DNA of 64,000 nucleotides, taken from contig NZ_CP114013.1 of the NCBI RefSeq assembly GCF_028416635.1, positions 4,898,001 to 4,962,000 of the forward strand, in the 5' to 3' direction. The number at the start of each line of letters is the position of its first letter. Positions within the stretch are counted from its first letter, which is position 1. Under the pieces are notes generated by a model. It was not told the origin of the DNA. It ran no database searches and saw only the letters and a list, made by a program, of their open reading frames with translations. This document shows positions 23,479-31,505 of the stretch, piece after piece. The position numbers were made by a program, and so were the translations under genes. Source of the DNA: Baekduia alba. GTDB lineage: Bacteria > Actinomycetota > Thermoleophilia > Solirubrobacterales > Solirubrobacteraceae.

Positions 23479-26283
23479 ATGAGCAGGAAGAACGCGAGGC
23501 TCGCGGCGATGGTCTGCGGGCTGATGGCAGCCATCGGCGCGCCGGCGAGCGCCAGCGCGGAGTGCCATCCGGACGCGCGCGAGCTCCAGGCGACCTACCA
23601 GCCGGTCGCCCACAGCGCCGACGCCACGGCGGTCCAGGCCCGGCTGACGCTGGCCAACGCCAGCCGCCGGTGCGCGCTGCCCGCCTCCGGGTGGAAGCTG
23701 TACTTCACCTTCGTCCGCCAGCCGCTGGCGGCCGGCCCGGACGGCGACGTCGCCGACGCGGCGCGCGCCCAGCTCGCCGGCCAGGGCCTCACGCTCGCCC
23801 ACGGCGACGCGGCCCAGAGCGGCGACCTGTACGTGTTGACGCCCACCAGCGACTTCCAGCCGGTCGCGCCCGGCACGCGCCGCGCGATCGACTTCGGCGT
23901 CGAGCTGTGGACGATCCTCAAGACCGACGCGCCCGCCGGCTTCCACGTCGTCTTCGACGGCGAGCCCGCCCGCTGGGTCCCGGCCCGAGCGCTGCTGGAC
24001 CGGACCGACCCGGCGCAGACCACCGCGTTCAGCGGCGACGCGAACCCGGTGCCGACCGCCGCGTCGCGGTTCGCGGAGAACACGAGCCCGCTGCTGGCGC
24101 TGGGCCTGCGCGACCGGATCGTGCCGCGGCCCGCGCGCGCCCGCGCGCTGCCGGGGGTCGTCGCCGTCGGCGGCGGCCGCACGACGATCGCGGCGCCGAG
24201 CGCGCTGCGCGGCGAGGCCGGCTACCTGCAGGCCGCGCTGGGCGACGTGCTGCGCGGCGGCGCCGACGTCGTCGACCACGCGCGGCAGCCGGACATCGCG
24301 CTGGCGCTGGACCCGCGCCTCGGGGCCGAGGCCTACACCTTGGACGCGCGCGACGGCCGCGGCGGCGGCATCCGGATCGCCGGCGGCGACGCAGCGGGCG
24401 TCCTGTACGGCATCCAGACCCTGCGCCAGCTGATCCCGGTCGACGCGTACCGCGCCGCCGCGAGCGGCCGGCGCGTCGGCACCTTCTGGATGCCCGGCGC
24501 GAGCGTGAGCGATCAGCCGCTGCTCGGCTACCGCGGGCTGCAGATCGACGTCGCCCGCCACTTCCAGTCGCCCGCGTCGCTGAAGAAGCTGATCGACCTG
24601 ATGGCCTTCCTCAAGCTCAACCGGCTGCACCTGCACCTCACCGACGACGAGGGCTGGCGCCTCCAGATCCCGGGTCTGCCGGAGCTCACCGACTTCGGCG
24701 CGCACCGCGGCTACGACGTCGCCGAGGAGCATCAGCTGCACCAGGGCATGGGCTCGGGCAGCGACCTCTCCAGCGACGACGGCGTCCAGGGCAAGGCCCA
24801 CGACGCGACGGAGGCCAACCTCGGCCGGGCGCCGGCCTACCAGGGCTTCGAGCAGGCCACGCTGAACTACGTCGGCCAGGGCTCGGGCTTCCTGACGACG
24901 GGCGACTTCGAGGACCTCCTGAAGTACGCCGGCGCGCGCCACATCGCGGTGATCCCGGAGTTCGACATGCCGGCCCACGCCCGCGCCGCCGTCCAGGCGA
25001 TGGAGCACCGCGGCGACGCGCAGTACCGGCTCGCCGACCCCGACGACACCTCCAGCCACCGCAGCGTCCAGGGCTACACGGACAACCTGGTCAACCCGTG
25101 CCTGGACAGCACGTACGCGTTCCTGACGAAGGTCGTCCACGAGGTCCGGGCGATGTACGACGCGGCCGGCGTCCCGTTGACCATGGTCAACCTCGGCGGC
25201 GACGAGGCGCCGGGCCCGGACCGCTGGCAGCACTCCCCGGCCTGCGCCGCCAACCCGGAGACCGCGGGCAAGGACGACAAGCAGCTGATCGACCTGTTCT
25301 ACACCAAGTGGAACGCGATCGCGCTGCAGGTCGCGCCGAAGACCGCGGGCTGGGAGGACATCCTGCTCGAAGGCAGCGGGTCGCTGAAGTTGGACAACTT
25401 CGTGCCGCTGCCGTGGCAGAACGTCTGGGGCTGGGGACGCGAGCAGGTGGCCTACAAGCTGGCCAACGCCGGCACGCCGGTCGTGCTGGCCCACTCCACC
25501 AACCTGTACATGGACCTGGCCTACAACAAGGATCCCGACGAGCCCGGCTACTACTGGGCCAGCCTCGTCGACGACAAGTCGACGTTCACCTACCAGCCGT
25601 TCGACGTGTACGCCAACGCGACGAACGACCGCTGGGGCAACCCGTTCACGCCCGACCCGTCGTGGGAGAAGCTGACCGACGCCGGCAAGAAGAACATCAT
25701 GGGGTTGGAGGCCCAGCTCTGGGGCGAGAACGCGAAGTCGCCGCAGATCCGCGAGTACCAGGCGTTCCCGAAGCTGCTCGGCGCGGCGACGCGGGCGTGG
25801 GACCAGGACACGCCGGCGCCGCAGGACATGCCCAAGGCGTGGGACACGTTCGTCAACACCGTCGGCCAGGTGACGTTCCCGTTGTTGTCGTTCTACCAGG
25901 CGGTGGGCGACGAGCGCGACGGCGGCACCGGCGTCAACTACCGCATCCCGCTGCCCGGCGGGAAGGTCGAGAACGGCCGGTTGACGGCCAACGTGCGCAA
26001 CCCGGGCCTCGCCATCGAGTGGTCGACCGACGGCCGCAGCTGGCGCGGCTACCACGGGCCGGCCCGCGTCGGCGACGGGCCCGTCGTCCTTCGCGCCCGC
26101 GCGGTCGACGGCCGCACGAGCCGCCCGTCGCCGATCGGCGTCCCGGCCTGGTCGGCCGATGCCGCCTACCCCTCGGGCTCGGTCGTGACGTCCGCCGGCG
26201 ACACCTACCGCGCCACCCACGCGGCACCCGCCGGCGGCCCCGCTCCGGTCGACGCGACCGACGGGACCTGGACCGCCCTCTGA
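23479..26283 (+). CDS. Secreted beta-N-acetylhexosaminidase (GH20)
   Basis: The 934-residue protein has a signal peptide, an N-terminal CHB_HEX-type carbohydrate-binding domain (CHPDARELQATYQ, GWKLYFTFVRQP), a GH20b domain, and the GH20 catalytic barrel with YRGLQIDVARHFQ, NRLHLHLTDDEGWRLQIPGL, and the catalytic Asp-Glu in NLGGDEAPG. The usual His before GGDE is replaced by Asn. A C-terminal module with Trp, Tyr and Gly spacing (WSADAAYPSGSVV, GDTYRATHAAP, TWTAL) resembles a CBM5/12 chitin-binding domain. It should remove terminal GlcNAc from chitin oligomers or wall glycans outside the cell. The ATG at 23479 has a strong GGAGGGTGGAG leader. Likely under the divergent GntR. Confidence 0.93.
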   Translation: MSRKNARLAAMVCGLMAAIGAPASASAECHPDARELQATYQPVAHSADATAVQARLTLANASRRCALPASGWKLYFTFVRQPLAAGPDGDVADAARAQLAGQGLTLAHGDAAQSGDLYVLTPTSDFQPVAPGTRRAIDFGVELWTILKTDAPAGFHVVFDGEPARWVPARALLDRTDPAQTTAFSGDANPVPTAASRFAENTSPLLALGLRDRIVPRPARARALPGVVAVGGGRTTIAAPSALRGEAGYLQAALGDVLRGGADVVDHARQPDIALALDPRLGAEAYTLDARDGRGGGIRIAGGDAAGVLYGIQTLRQLIPVDAYRAAASGRRVGTFWMPGASVSDQPLLGYRGLQIDVARHFQSPASLKKLIDLMAFLKLNRLHLHLTDDEGWRLQIPGLPELTDFGAHRGYDVAEEHQLHQGMGSGSDLSSDDGVQGKAHDATEANLGRAPAYQGFEQATLNYVGQGSGFLTTGDFEDLLKYAGARHIAVIPEFDMPAHARAAVQAMEHRGDAQYRLADPDDTSSHRSVQGYTDNLVNPCLDSTYAFLTKVVHEVRAMYDAAGVPLTMVNLGGDEAPGPDRWQHSPACAANPETAGKDDKQLIDLFYTKWNAIALQVAPKTAGWEDILLEGSGSLKLDNFVPLPWQNVWGWGREQVAYKLANAGTPVVLAHSTNLYMDLAYNKDPDEPGYYWASLVDDKSTFTYQPFDVYANATNDRWGNPFTPDPSWEKLTDAGKKNIMGLEAQLWGENAKSPQIREYQAFPKLLGAATRAWDQDTPAPQDMPKAWDTFVNTVGQVTFPLLSFYQAVGDERDGGTGVNYRIPLPGGKVENGRLTANVRNPGLAIEWSTDGRSWRGYHGPARVGDGPVVLRARAVDGRTSRPSPIGVPAWSADAAYPSGSVVTSAGDTYRATHAAPAGGPAPVDATDGTWTAL

Positions 26284-26320
26284 CCGGCTCCTCCTCGCCG
26301 ACGCCGCGCCCCGTCGCCGC

Positions 26321-27034
26321 TCAGGCGGCGGCGGGGCCGGGGCGCGGCGCGCGGCGCCGGCGGGTCGGCTGAGCGGCCGGCGCGGGCGCGGGATCCTGGT
26401 CGACGGACGCTGGCGGCGAGCCTTCGTCGAGCATCCGCTGCGCGGTCGCGATCCGGCCCACCAGCGCGTCGCGGGCGGCGCGCAGCTCGGCGACGCCGAG
26501 CAGCAACGGGCCGCGGCCGCGCGACGGCGTGTCCGGGCGCGGCGGCTCGGGCAAGCGGCGCTCGAGGTCCATCAGCACGCGGTCGAGGACCGCCAGCTCC
26601 TCGCGCAGGGCCCTGCGCTCGGCCGCCTCCGCGGCCGCACCGCCGCCGCCCGCGTCGGGCTCCGCCGCATCGGTCACCCACAGCGCGCCGGCCAGGGCGC
26701 GCGGCGCGACGCCCGCCTCGTCGGCGCGCCGAACGACGTCGTCGACCAGGTTCGCGAGCCGCGCGTCGCCGCCCGCGTCCGCGACGAAGGTCCCCGCGCC
26801 GTGGCGGCTGGTGAGGATGCCGTCGGCCTCCAGCCGCGCGACGACCGCCCGCACCGTGTTGTGGCTGACGCCCAGCTCGGTCGCGACGACGCGCAGCGCC
26901 GGCAGCCGCTCGCCGGGCCGCATCCGGCCCGCGGCGATCGCCGCCCGCACGCTCCAGTCCAGCTGCACGCCCAGCGGGACGTCGCCCTCGTGGTGGAGCG
27001 CGATCCCGACGGCGGCGGCCCAGGTACCCGGCAT
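26321..27034 (-). CDS. GntR-family transcriptional regulator (YtrA-like N-terminal HTH)
   Basis: The 237-residue protein has a GntR winged helix (GVQLDWSVRAAIAAGRMRPG, LRVVATELGVSHNTVRAVV, LEADGILTSRHGAGTFVAD). The rest is a Glu/Ala/Arg-rich, probably coiled-coil region and a Pro/Arg-rich tail, without an FCD or UTRA ligand domain. It is divergent from the MlaE-type permease gene, whose promoter carries an inverted repeat in its spacer, so it probably represses that gene. The ATG at 27034 is preferred over upstream starts. Confidence 0.85.
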   Translation of the reverse strand: MPGTWAAAVGIALHHEGDVPLGVQLDWSVRAAIAAGRMRPGERLPALRVVATELGVSHNTVRAVVARLEADGILTSRHGAGTFVADAGGDARLANLVDDVVRRADEAGVAPRALAGALWVTDAAEPDAGGGGAAAEAAERRALREELAVLDRVLMDLERRLPEPPRPDTPSRGRGPLLLGVAELRAARDALVGRIATAQRMLDEGSPPASVDQDPAPAPAAQPTRRRRAPRPGPAAA

Positions 27035-27066
27035 CGGCCACGCAGGGTACCCCTCCGGTCGGGTGG

Positions 27067-27096
27067 TTGCCCAGAGTGTCTGCACACTGGTACTTT
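27067..27096 (+). promoter_or_regulatory. Promoter with spacer inverted repeat, leaderless start
   Basis: TTGCCC (27067-27072) and TACTTT (27091-27096) are separated by 18 bases, and the ATG at 27103 begins at the expected transcription start, giving a leaderless mRNA. The spacer region (27071-27090) holds an imperfect inverted repeat with CCAG and AGTGT arms matched by ACACTGG, well placed for repression by the divergent GntR protein. Confidence 0.45.
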
Positions 27097-27102
27097 CGCC
27101 CG

Positions 27103-27876
27103 ATGCGCTTCGCGTTCCTGGAGGAGACCGGCGACATGATGATCTTGACGGGCAAGACCATCGTCTCGGCCGCCCGCCCGCCCTACATCTACGGCGGCGA
27201 GTTCGCGATCCAGTTCCTGTTCGCCGTGAAGCTGTGCTGGCTGCCGCTGCTGATCACGTCGGTGTGCGTCAACTACGCGGTGCCGGGCGTCGAGGGTGGC
27301 AACTTCGTCGAGCTGCTCGGCTCGATCGACCGCCTCGGCGGCTTCTTCGGGCTCGCCGACATCCGCGAGTTCGCGCCGCTGGTGTGCGCGATCATCGTCT
27401 CCGGCGTCGCGGGCACCGCCATCACCGCCGACCTCGGCGCCCGCAAGGTCCGCGAGGAGCTCGACGCGCTGCAGGTGCTCGGGGTCGACCCCATCAAGAG
27501 CATCGTCGTGCCGCGGTTCCTGGCGCTGATGGTCGCGACCGGGCTGTTCGACGTCTTCGCGATCATGGCCGGGGTCGCCGGCGGCGTCATCGCGACGCTG
27601 ACCCACCACGCGCCGCTCGGTCCGTTCTGGGCGACGTTCTTCACCAACGGGACGACGACCGACCTGTGGGCGTCGGTCGTCAAGTGCACGCTCTTCGGCG
27701 CGATCGCCGCGATCGTCTGCAGCTACAAGGGCATGACGGCCTCCGGTGGCGCGGCGGGGGTCGGGCGCGCCGTCAACCAGGCGGTCGTCATCACGCTGCT
27801 CGCCGTCGGCGCGTTCAACTACATCTTCACGCAGACGCTGCTGGCGACCAACCCGGACATGTTGACGCTGAAGTAG
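27103..27876 (+). CDS. MlaE/YrbE-family ABC transporter permease, without partner genes
   Basis: The 257-residue protein has five or so membrane helices and the MlaE signature (REFAPLVCAIIVSGVAGTAI, then TADLGARKVREELDALQVLG). MlaE permeases move lipids or hydrophobic molecules with an ATPase and MCE-domain proteins; in actinobacteria they usually come as YrbEA/YrbEB with Mce genes. Here neither an ATPase nor an Mce gene is nearby. It is apparently leaderless and divergent from a GntR regulator. It may work with components encoded elsewhere. Confidence 0.9.
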   Translation: MRFAFLEETGDMMILTGKTIVSAARPPYIYGGEFAIQFLFAVKLCWLPLLITSVCVNYAVPGVEGGNFVELLGSIDRLGGFFGLADIREFAPLVCAIIVSGVAGTAITADLGARKVREELDALQVLGVDPIKSIVVPRFLALMVATGLFDVFAIMAGVAGGVIATLTHHAPLGPFWATFFTNGTTTDLWASVVKCTLFGAIAAIVCSYKGMTASGGAAGVGRAVNQAVVITLLAVGAFNYIFTQTLLATNPDMLTLK

Positions 27877-28629
27877 CTACCAGGACCGCGTCACGCCGCC
27901 GTCGACGCGCAGCGACTGGCCCGTCACGTACGACGCCGGCGCCGAGACCAGGAACGCCGCGGCCGCCGCGAGCTCGGCGACGTCGCCGAGGCGGCCGGCC
28001 GGCACCTCGGTCCGGGCCGCGGCCTGCGCCGCCGCCATCCCGCCTGCGTTGTCGGCGATCCGGTCGGTCGCAATGCGGCCGGGCAGGACGGCGTTGAACG
28101 TCACGCCGTCGCCCGCGGTCTGGTGGGCGAGGTGCTTGAAGGCGTTCAACAGCCCGGGCCGGTTGGCGTTGGAGAGCTGGAGGCCGGCGATCGGCTCGAC
28201 CGCCGCGCCGGAGCTGACGGCCAGGACGCGACCCCAGCCGCGCTCGCGCATCCCGGGCAGCACGCGGCGCAGGATCGCCATCGGCGAGACGACGAGCGTG
28301 CGATGCGCCGCCTCCCACTGAGCGTCGCTGAAGCCGAGCGGGTCGGCGCCCACCGGCGGGCCACCGGTGTTGGCGACGTAGATGTCGACGGGACCGAGGT
28401 CGCGCTCGACGGCGGCCACGAGCCCGTCGACCGCGCCGAGGTCGTCGCTGTCGAAGACGTAGGCCTTGGCGCCCGGCAGCGTCCCGGCCACCGCCGCGCC
28501 CGCGTCGGCCGACCGCGACGTCACCGCGACCTTCGCGCCCTCCGCCGCCAGCGCCTCCGCGATCCCGCGCCCGATGCCGCGCGACCCACCGGTCACCAGC
28601 GCGACCCTGCCGTCCAACCCGAGGTCCAT
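27877..28629 (-). CDS. SDR-family oxidoreductase lacking the usual catalytic Tyr
   Basis: The 250-residue protein has the Rossmann TGGSRGIGRGIAEALAAEG motif, NTGG at the NNAG position, and VLAVSSGA with the active-site Ser. In the YxxxK position it reads LSNANRPGLLNAFKHLA: the Lys is kept but the Tyr is missing. This is seen in an SDR subfamily with LSN-R-motifs, so it may use another residue or act on different substrates. The C-terminal YVTGQSLRVDGG matches FabG-like enzymes. Its stop abuts the MlaE permease stop. Confidence 0.85.
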   Translation of the reverse strand: MDLGLDGRVALVTGGSRGIGRGIAEALAAEGAKVAVTSRSADAGAAVAGTLPGAKAYVFDSDDLGAVDGLVAAVERDLGPVDIYVANTGGPPVGADPLGFSDAQWEAAHRTLVVSPMAILRRVLPGMRERGWGRVLAVSSGAAVEPIAGLQLSNANRPGLLNAFKHLAHQTAGDGVTFNAVLPGRIATDRIADNAGGMAAAQAAARTEVPAGRLGDVAELAAAAAFLVSAPASYVTGQSLRVDGGVTRSW

Positions 28630-28648
28630 GGACGGCAGTGTGACGCGC

Positions 28649-29209
28649 TCAGGCCGGCGTCGCCCGCCCGGCGCGCACCAGCGCCGCGAGCGCGTCGACC
28701 AGCGCGGGGTCGGCGGGCACGTCGAGCGCGAGGCGGCGCAGCTCGAAGCCGTCGACCAGCGCGATCAGCGCCGGGACCAGCGGCTCCGGGTCCGGGATGC
28801 CCAAGGCCACCAACACGGTTCGCGCCGCGTGGTCGTAGGCCGCGTAGGCGCGCGCGGCGACCGCGCGCAGCTCGGGGTCCCGCGACGCGTGCAGGTACAG
28901 CTCCATCTGCGCGAGCTGCTCGTTGCGGCTCGCGCTCTGCACCACGGCCTGGACGGCCGCCGCGACCGCCTCGAGCTCCGGCGTCGTGCCCTCCAGCCCC
29001 TCGGCCAGCCCTTCGAGCCGCTGCACCTCGCGCGAGACGAACAGCAGCAGCGCCTCGCGCAGCAGGTCGGGCTGCGAGGGGAAGTGATAGGTCAACGAGC
29101 CCAGCGACACGCCGGCCGCGGCCGCGACCGCGCGGTTGGTCACGCCGCCGATGCCCTGCTCGCCGATCAGCGTGAGCGTCGCGCCCAGGATCCGCTCGCG
29201 CGCGCTCAC
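28649..29209 (-). CDS. TetR-family transcriptional regulator
   Basis: The 186-residue protein has an N-terminal TetR HTH (ERILGATLTLIGEQGIGGVT, AAAAGVSLGSLTYHFPSQ) and an all-helical C-terminal ligand domain. It starts at a GTG (29209) overlapping the amidase stop (GTGA), so it is the second gene of an amidase-regulator operon. A 12-bp palindrome just upstream of the amidase gene is a good candidate operator, implying autoregulation of the operon. Confidence 0.9.
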   Translation of the reverse strand: MSARERILGATLTLIGEQGIGGVTNRAVAAAAGVSLGSLTYHFPSQPDLLREALLLFVSREVQRLEGLAEGLEGTTPELEAVAAAVQAVVQSASRNEQLAQMELYLHASRDPELRAVAARAYAAYDHAARTVLVALGIPDPEPLVPALIALVDGFELRRLALDVPADPALVDALAALVRAGRATPA

Positions 29210-30669
29210 GCCGCCGCGGCCCTCGGCGACGCCGCGACGTAGGGCGGGCGCCGGTCCTGCCAGCGCTCCACGGCCTCCAGCTGCGCGGCGAGCGCGATCA
29301 GCCGCGGCTCGCTGCCGCCCGGCCCGAGCAGCTGCGCGCCGACCGGCAGCCCGTCGCCGGTCAGCCCGGCCGGGACGTTGACGCCCGGCCAGCCCAGCAC
29401 GTTCCACGGCCACGCGTACGGGCACGCGCCGACGATGACCTTGTCGGTCGCCCAGCCCCCGAGCCCGTCGATCGACCCGATCGGCAGCGGCAGCTGGGCG
29501 GTCGTCGGCGTCAGGACGACGTCGACGCGCCGGAAGATCCGGCCGACCTGCGCGCGCAGCGGTCGCTCGAACGCGCGCGCCGCGCGCAGCACCGGCCCGC
29601 CGACCCAGCGGCCGAGCGCGATGTTGTGGCGCGTGCGCTCGTCCAGGAGCGCGACGTCGGGCACGCGCCGCGACCACTCGCGCAGCCCGACCATCGAGCG
29701 CGGGATGAACGTCGCGCCCATCAGCCCGTAGGCCGGGTCGTCGCGGACGACCTCGTGGCCGAGGCCGTCGAGGACGCGCGCGAGGCGCTCGACCGCGGCG
29801 CGCACGCGCGGGTCCAGCGTCGCCGGCGCGCCGCTGAACGGGATCCGCAGCGACAGCGCGATCCGCAGGCGGCCGGGCTCGGCGCGCCGCGCGATCTCCG
29901 CGAACGGGACGCCGGGCGCGCCGGGCGTGTGGCGGTCGCCGTCGGCGCGGCCCGCGACCGCGTCGAGCAGGAGCGCCGCGTCCGCGACGGTCCGCGCCAG
30001 CGGGCCGATGCACGTCAGCCCCTGGAACGCCTCGGGATCGGGCATCGTCGAGATCCGCCCGCGCTGGGGCTTGATCCCGACGAGGTGCGTCCACGCCGCG
30101 GGGATCCGGACCGAGCCGGCGCCGTCGGAGCCCAGGGCCGCCGGGACCAGGCCCGCCGCGACCGCCGCCGCCGAGCCGCCCGACGACCCGCCGGGCGTGC
30201 GGTTCAGCGCCCACGGGTTGCGCGTGGCGCCGAACGCCGGCCCCTCGGTGATCGGCCACTGGCCGAACTCGGGCGACGTGGTCTTGCCGACGATCACCGC
30301 GCCCGCCGCGCGCAGCCGCCGCGCGACCTCGCCGTCGACCGACTTGGTGGTGAACGCGCCGTGGCAGCCGAACGCGGTCGTCTCCCCCGCCAGGTCCATG
30401 TCGTCCTTGATCGCGAGCGGGACGCCGAGCAGCGGCTGGCCCGCGACGTCGCCGGTCGCCCGGCGGGCGTCGGCGGCGGCCGCCTCGGCGCGCGCGGCGT
30501 CCGGCCGCGTGCAGCGGAAGGCGTTGAGGTCGGGCTGGGCGGCGTCGATGCGCGCGAGCGCGGCGTCGACGAGCTCGACCGAGGAGACCGCGCCGGCGGC
30601 GATGAGCTCCGCCTGCCGGCGTAGGCCGGCGAGCGCGAGGCCCGCGGCCTCGGGTGACGTGGACGACAT
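29206..30669 (-). CDS. Amidase (amidase-signature family)
   Basis: The 487-residue protein shows the amidase-signature Ser-cisSer-Lys elements: GVPLAIKDDMDLAG with the Lys, and NRTPGGSSGGSAAAVAAGLV with the Ser residues, followed by GSDGAGSVRIPAAW and GIKPQRGRIS. It hydrolyses an amide, but the substrate cannot be assigned; it is not a GatA by context, as no GatB or GatC is nearby. It is co-transcribed with a TetR regulator whose gene overlaps its stop, so expression may respond to an amide-type compound. Confidence 0.9.
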   Translation of the reverse strand: MSSTSPEAAGLALAGLRRQAELIAAGAVSSVELVDAALARIDAAQPDLNAFRCTRPDAARAEAAAADARRATGDVAGQPLLGVPLAIKDDMDLAGETTAFGCHGAFTTKSVDGEVARRLRAAGAVIVGKTTSPEFGQWPITEGPAFGATRNPWALNRTPGGSSGGSAAAVAAGLVPAALGSDGAGSVRIPAAWTHLVGIKPQRGRISTMPDPEAFQGLTCIGPLARTVADAALLLDAVAGRADGDRHTPGAPGVPFAEIARRAEPGRLRIALSLRIPFSGAPATLDPRVRAAVERLARVLDGLGHEVVRDDPAYGLMGATFIPRSMVGLREWSRRVPDVALLDERTRHNIALGRWVGGPVLRAARAFERPLRAQVGRIFRRVDVVLTPTTAQLPLPIGSIDGLGGWATDKVIVGACPYAWPWNVLGWPGVNVPAGLTGDGLPVGAQLLGPGGSEPRLIALAAQLEAVERWQDRRPPYVAASPRAAAA

Positions 30670-30691
30670 GGCTCCGATCCTGACCTCTCGT

Positions 30692-30703
30692 TCGTTCGAA
30701 CGA
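30692..30703. promoter_or_regulatory. Palindrome upstream of the amidase gene, likely TetR operator
   Basis: TCGTTCGAACGA is a perfect 12-bp inverted repeat 23 bases upstream of the amidase start codon, in the promoter region of the amidase-TetR operon. Confidence 0.5.
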
Positions 30704-30727
30704 CCAGGTTACGGATCGGCGCGTGCT

Positions 30728-30919
30728 TCAGGAAGCGCGCCGCTGCCGGCTGGCTTCATCGTCGCGGTCCTCGGACACCAAGTCGCGCGCCTGGGCGCGT
30801 GAGCGCACGTAGGCCCGGAACACGCCGGCGCGTGCTGCCTCGAGCTGCGCCTCGACGAGCGCGAGCACGGCCGCCTCCGAGGCGTCCGGCTCCTGCTCGT
30901 CGTCGCGCTGACCATCCAT
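30728..30919 (-). CDS. Small charged protein of unknown function
   Basis: The 63-residue frame (ATG at 30919) encodes a hydrophilic protein with a predicted helix (SEAAVLALVEAQLEAARAGV) and many Asp, Glu and Arg residues. Third-position GC bias supports coding, and competing frames here give Arg/Ser-rich nonsense. No family is recognised. It lies upstream of the amidase operon in the same orientation, 58 bp away. Confidence 0.45.
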   Translation of the reverse strand: MDGQRDDEQEPDASEAAVLALVEAQLEAARAGVFRAYVRSRAQARDLVSEDRDDEASRQRRAS

Positions 30920-31022
30920 CGCCCATCTCGTACCTCGACGCCGCGACGTGAAACCCGCCACGTCCGCGCGACGCCCAGCGACGCCCCAGCCGCGTCTCAG
31001 CGCGCACCCAGGGGTCGGGCCG

Positions 31023-31505
31023 ATGGTCTTGTCCATGAAGAACCCACGCGTCCGCAAGCTCGCCGTCATCGTCGGGACCACCGCCCTGCTCGGCGGCGCG
31101 GTCGCCGGCTGCGGCAGCGCCAGCTCGTCGAGCCCGACGTCGACCAACACCACCAACAACGGCGAGCAGCCGCCGGTCGCCGGCACGACCGCCCAAGCCC
31201 AGGGCGGCCGCCCGGGGCTCTCGACCGCCACGCTGCAGACGCTGGCGACCAAGCTCGGCGTCACGACCAGCGCGCTGCAGAAGGCGATGGACGCGGCGCG
31301 CCCGACCGGCCAGCCCGGCGCCGGCGGCGGGTCCGACATGGCCGCGGCGATCGCCAAGCAGCTGAACCTGTCGACCGCGAAGATCCAGGCCGCGCTGCAG
31401 GCGGCCATGCCATCGGGCGCCCCGGGCAACCGCAAGCCGCCGAGCGGGACCCCGCCGTCGGGGTCGACCTCCAGCTCCTCGTCGTCCGGGACGACGAGCA
31501 GCTAA
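31023..31505 (+). CDS. Putative lipoprotein with low-complexity tail
   Basis: The product has a positively charged start, a hydrophobic stretch and a lipobox-like LLGGAVAGC (Cys at residue 30 from the 31023 ATG), so it is probably a lipid-anchored surface protein. The mature part is Ser/Thr/Asn-rich, then contains two similar helices (LQTLATKLGVTTSALQKAM and AKQLNLSTAKIQAALQAA), and ends in a Ser/Thr/Pro-rich tail. An AGGGG nine bases before the ATG at 31023 favours that start over 31035. No family is recognised. Confidence 0.75.
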   Translation: MVLSMKNPRVRKLAVIVGTTALLGGAVAGCGSASSSSPTSTNTTNNGEQPPVAGTTAQAQGGRPGLSTATLQTLATKLGVTTSALQKAMDAARPTGQPGAGGGSDMAAAIAKQLNLSTAKIQAALQAAMPSGAPGNRKPPSGTPPSGSTSSSSSSGTTSS

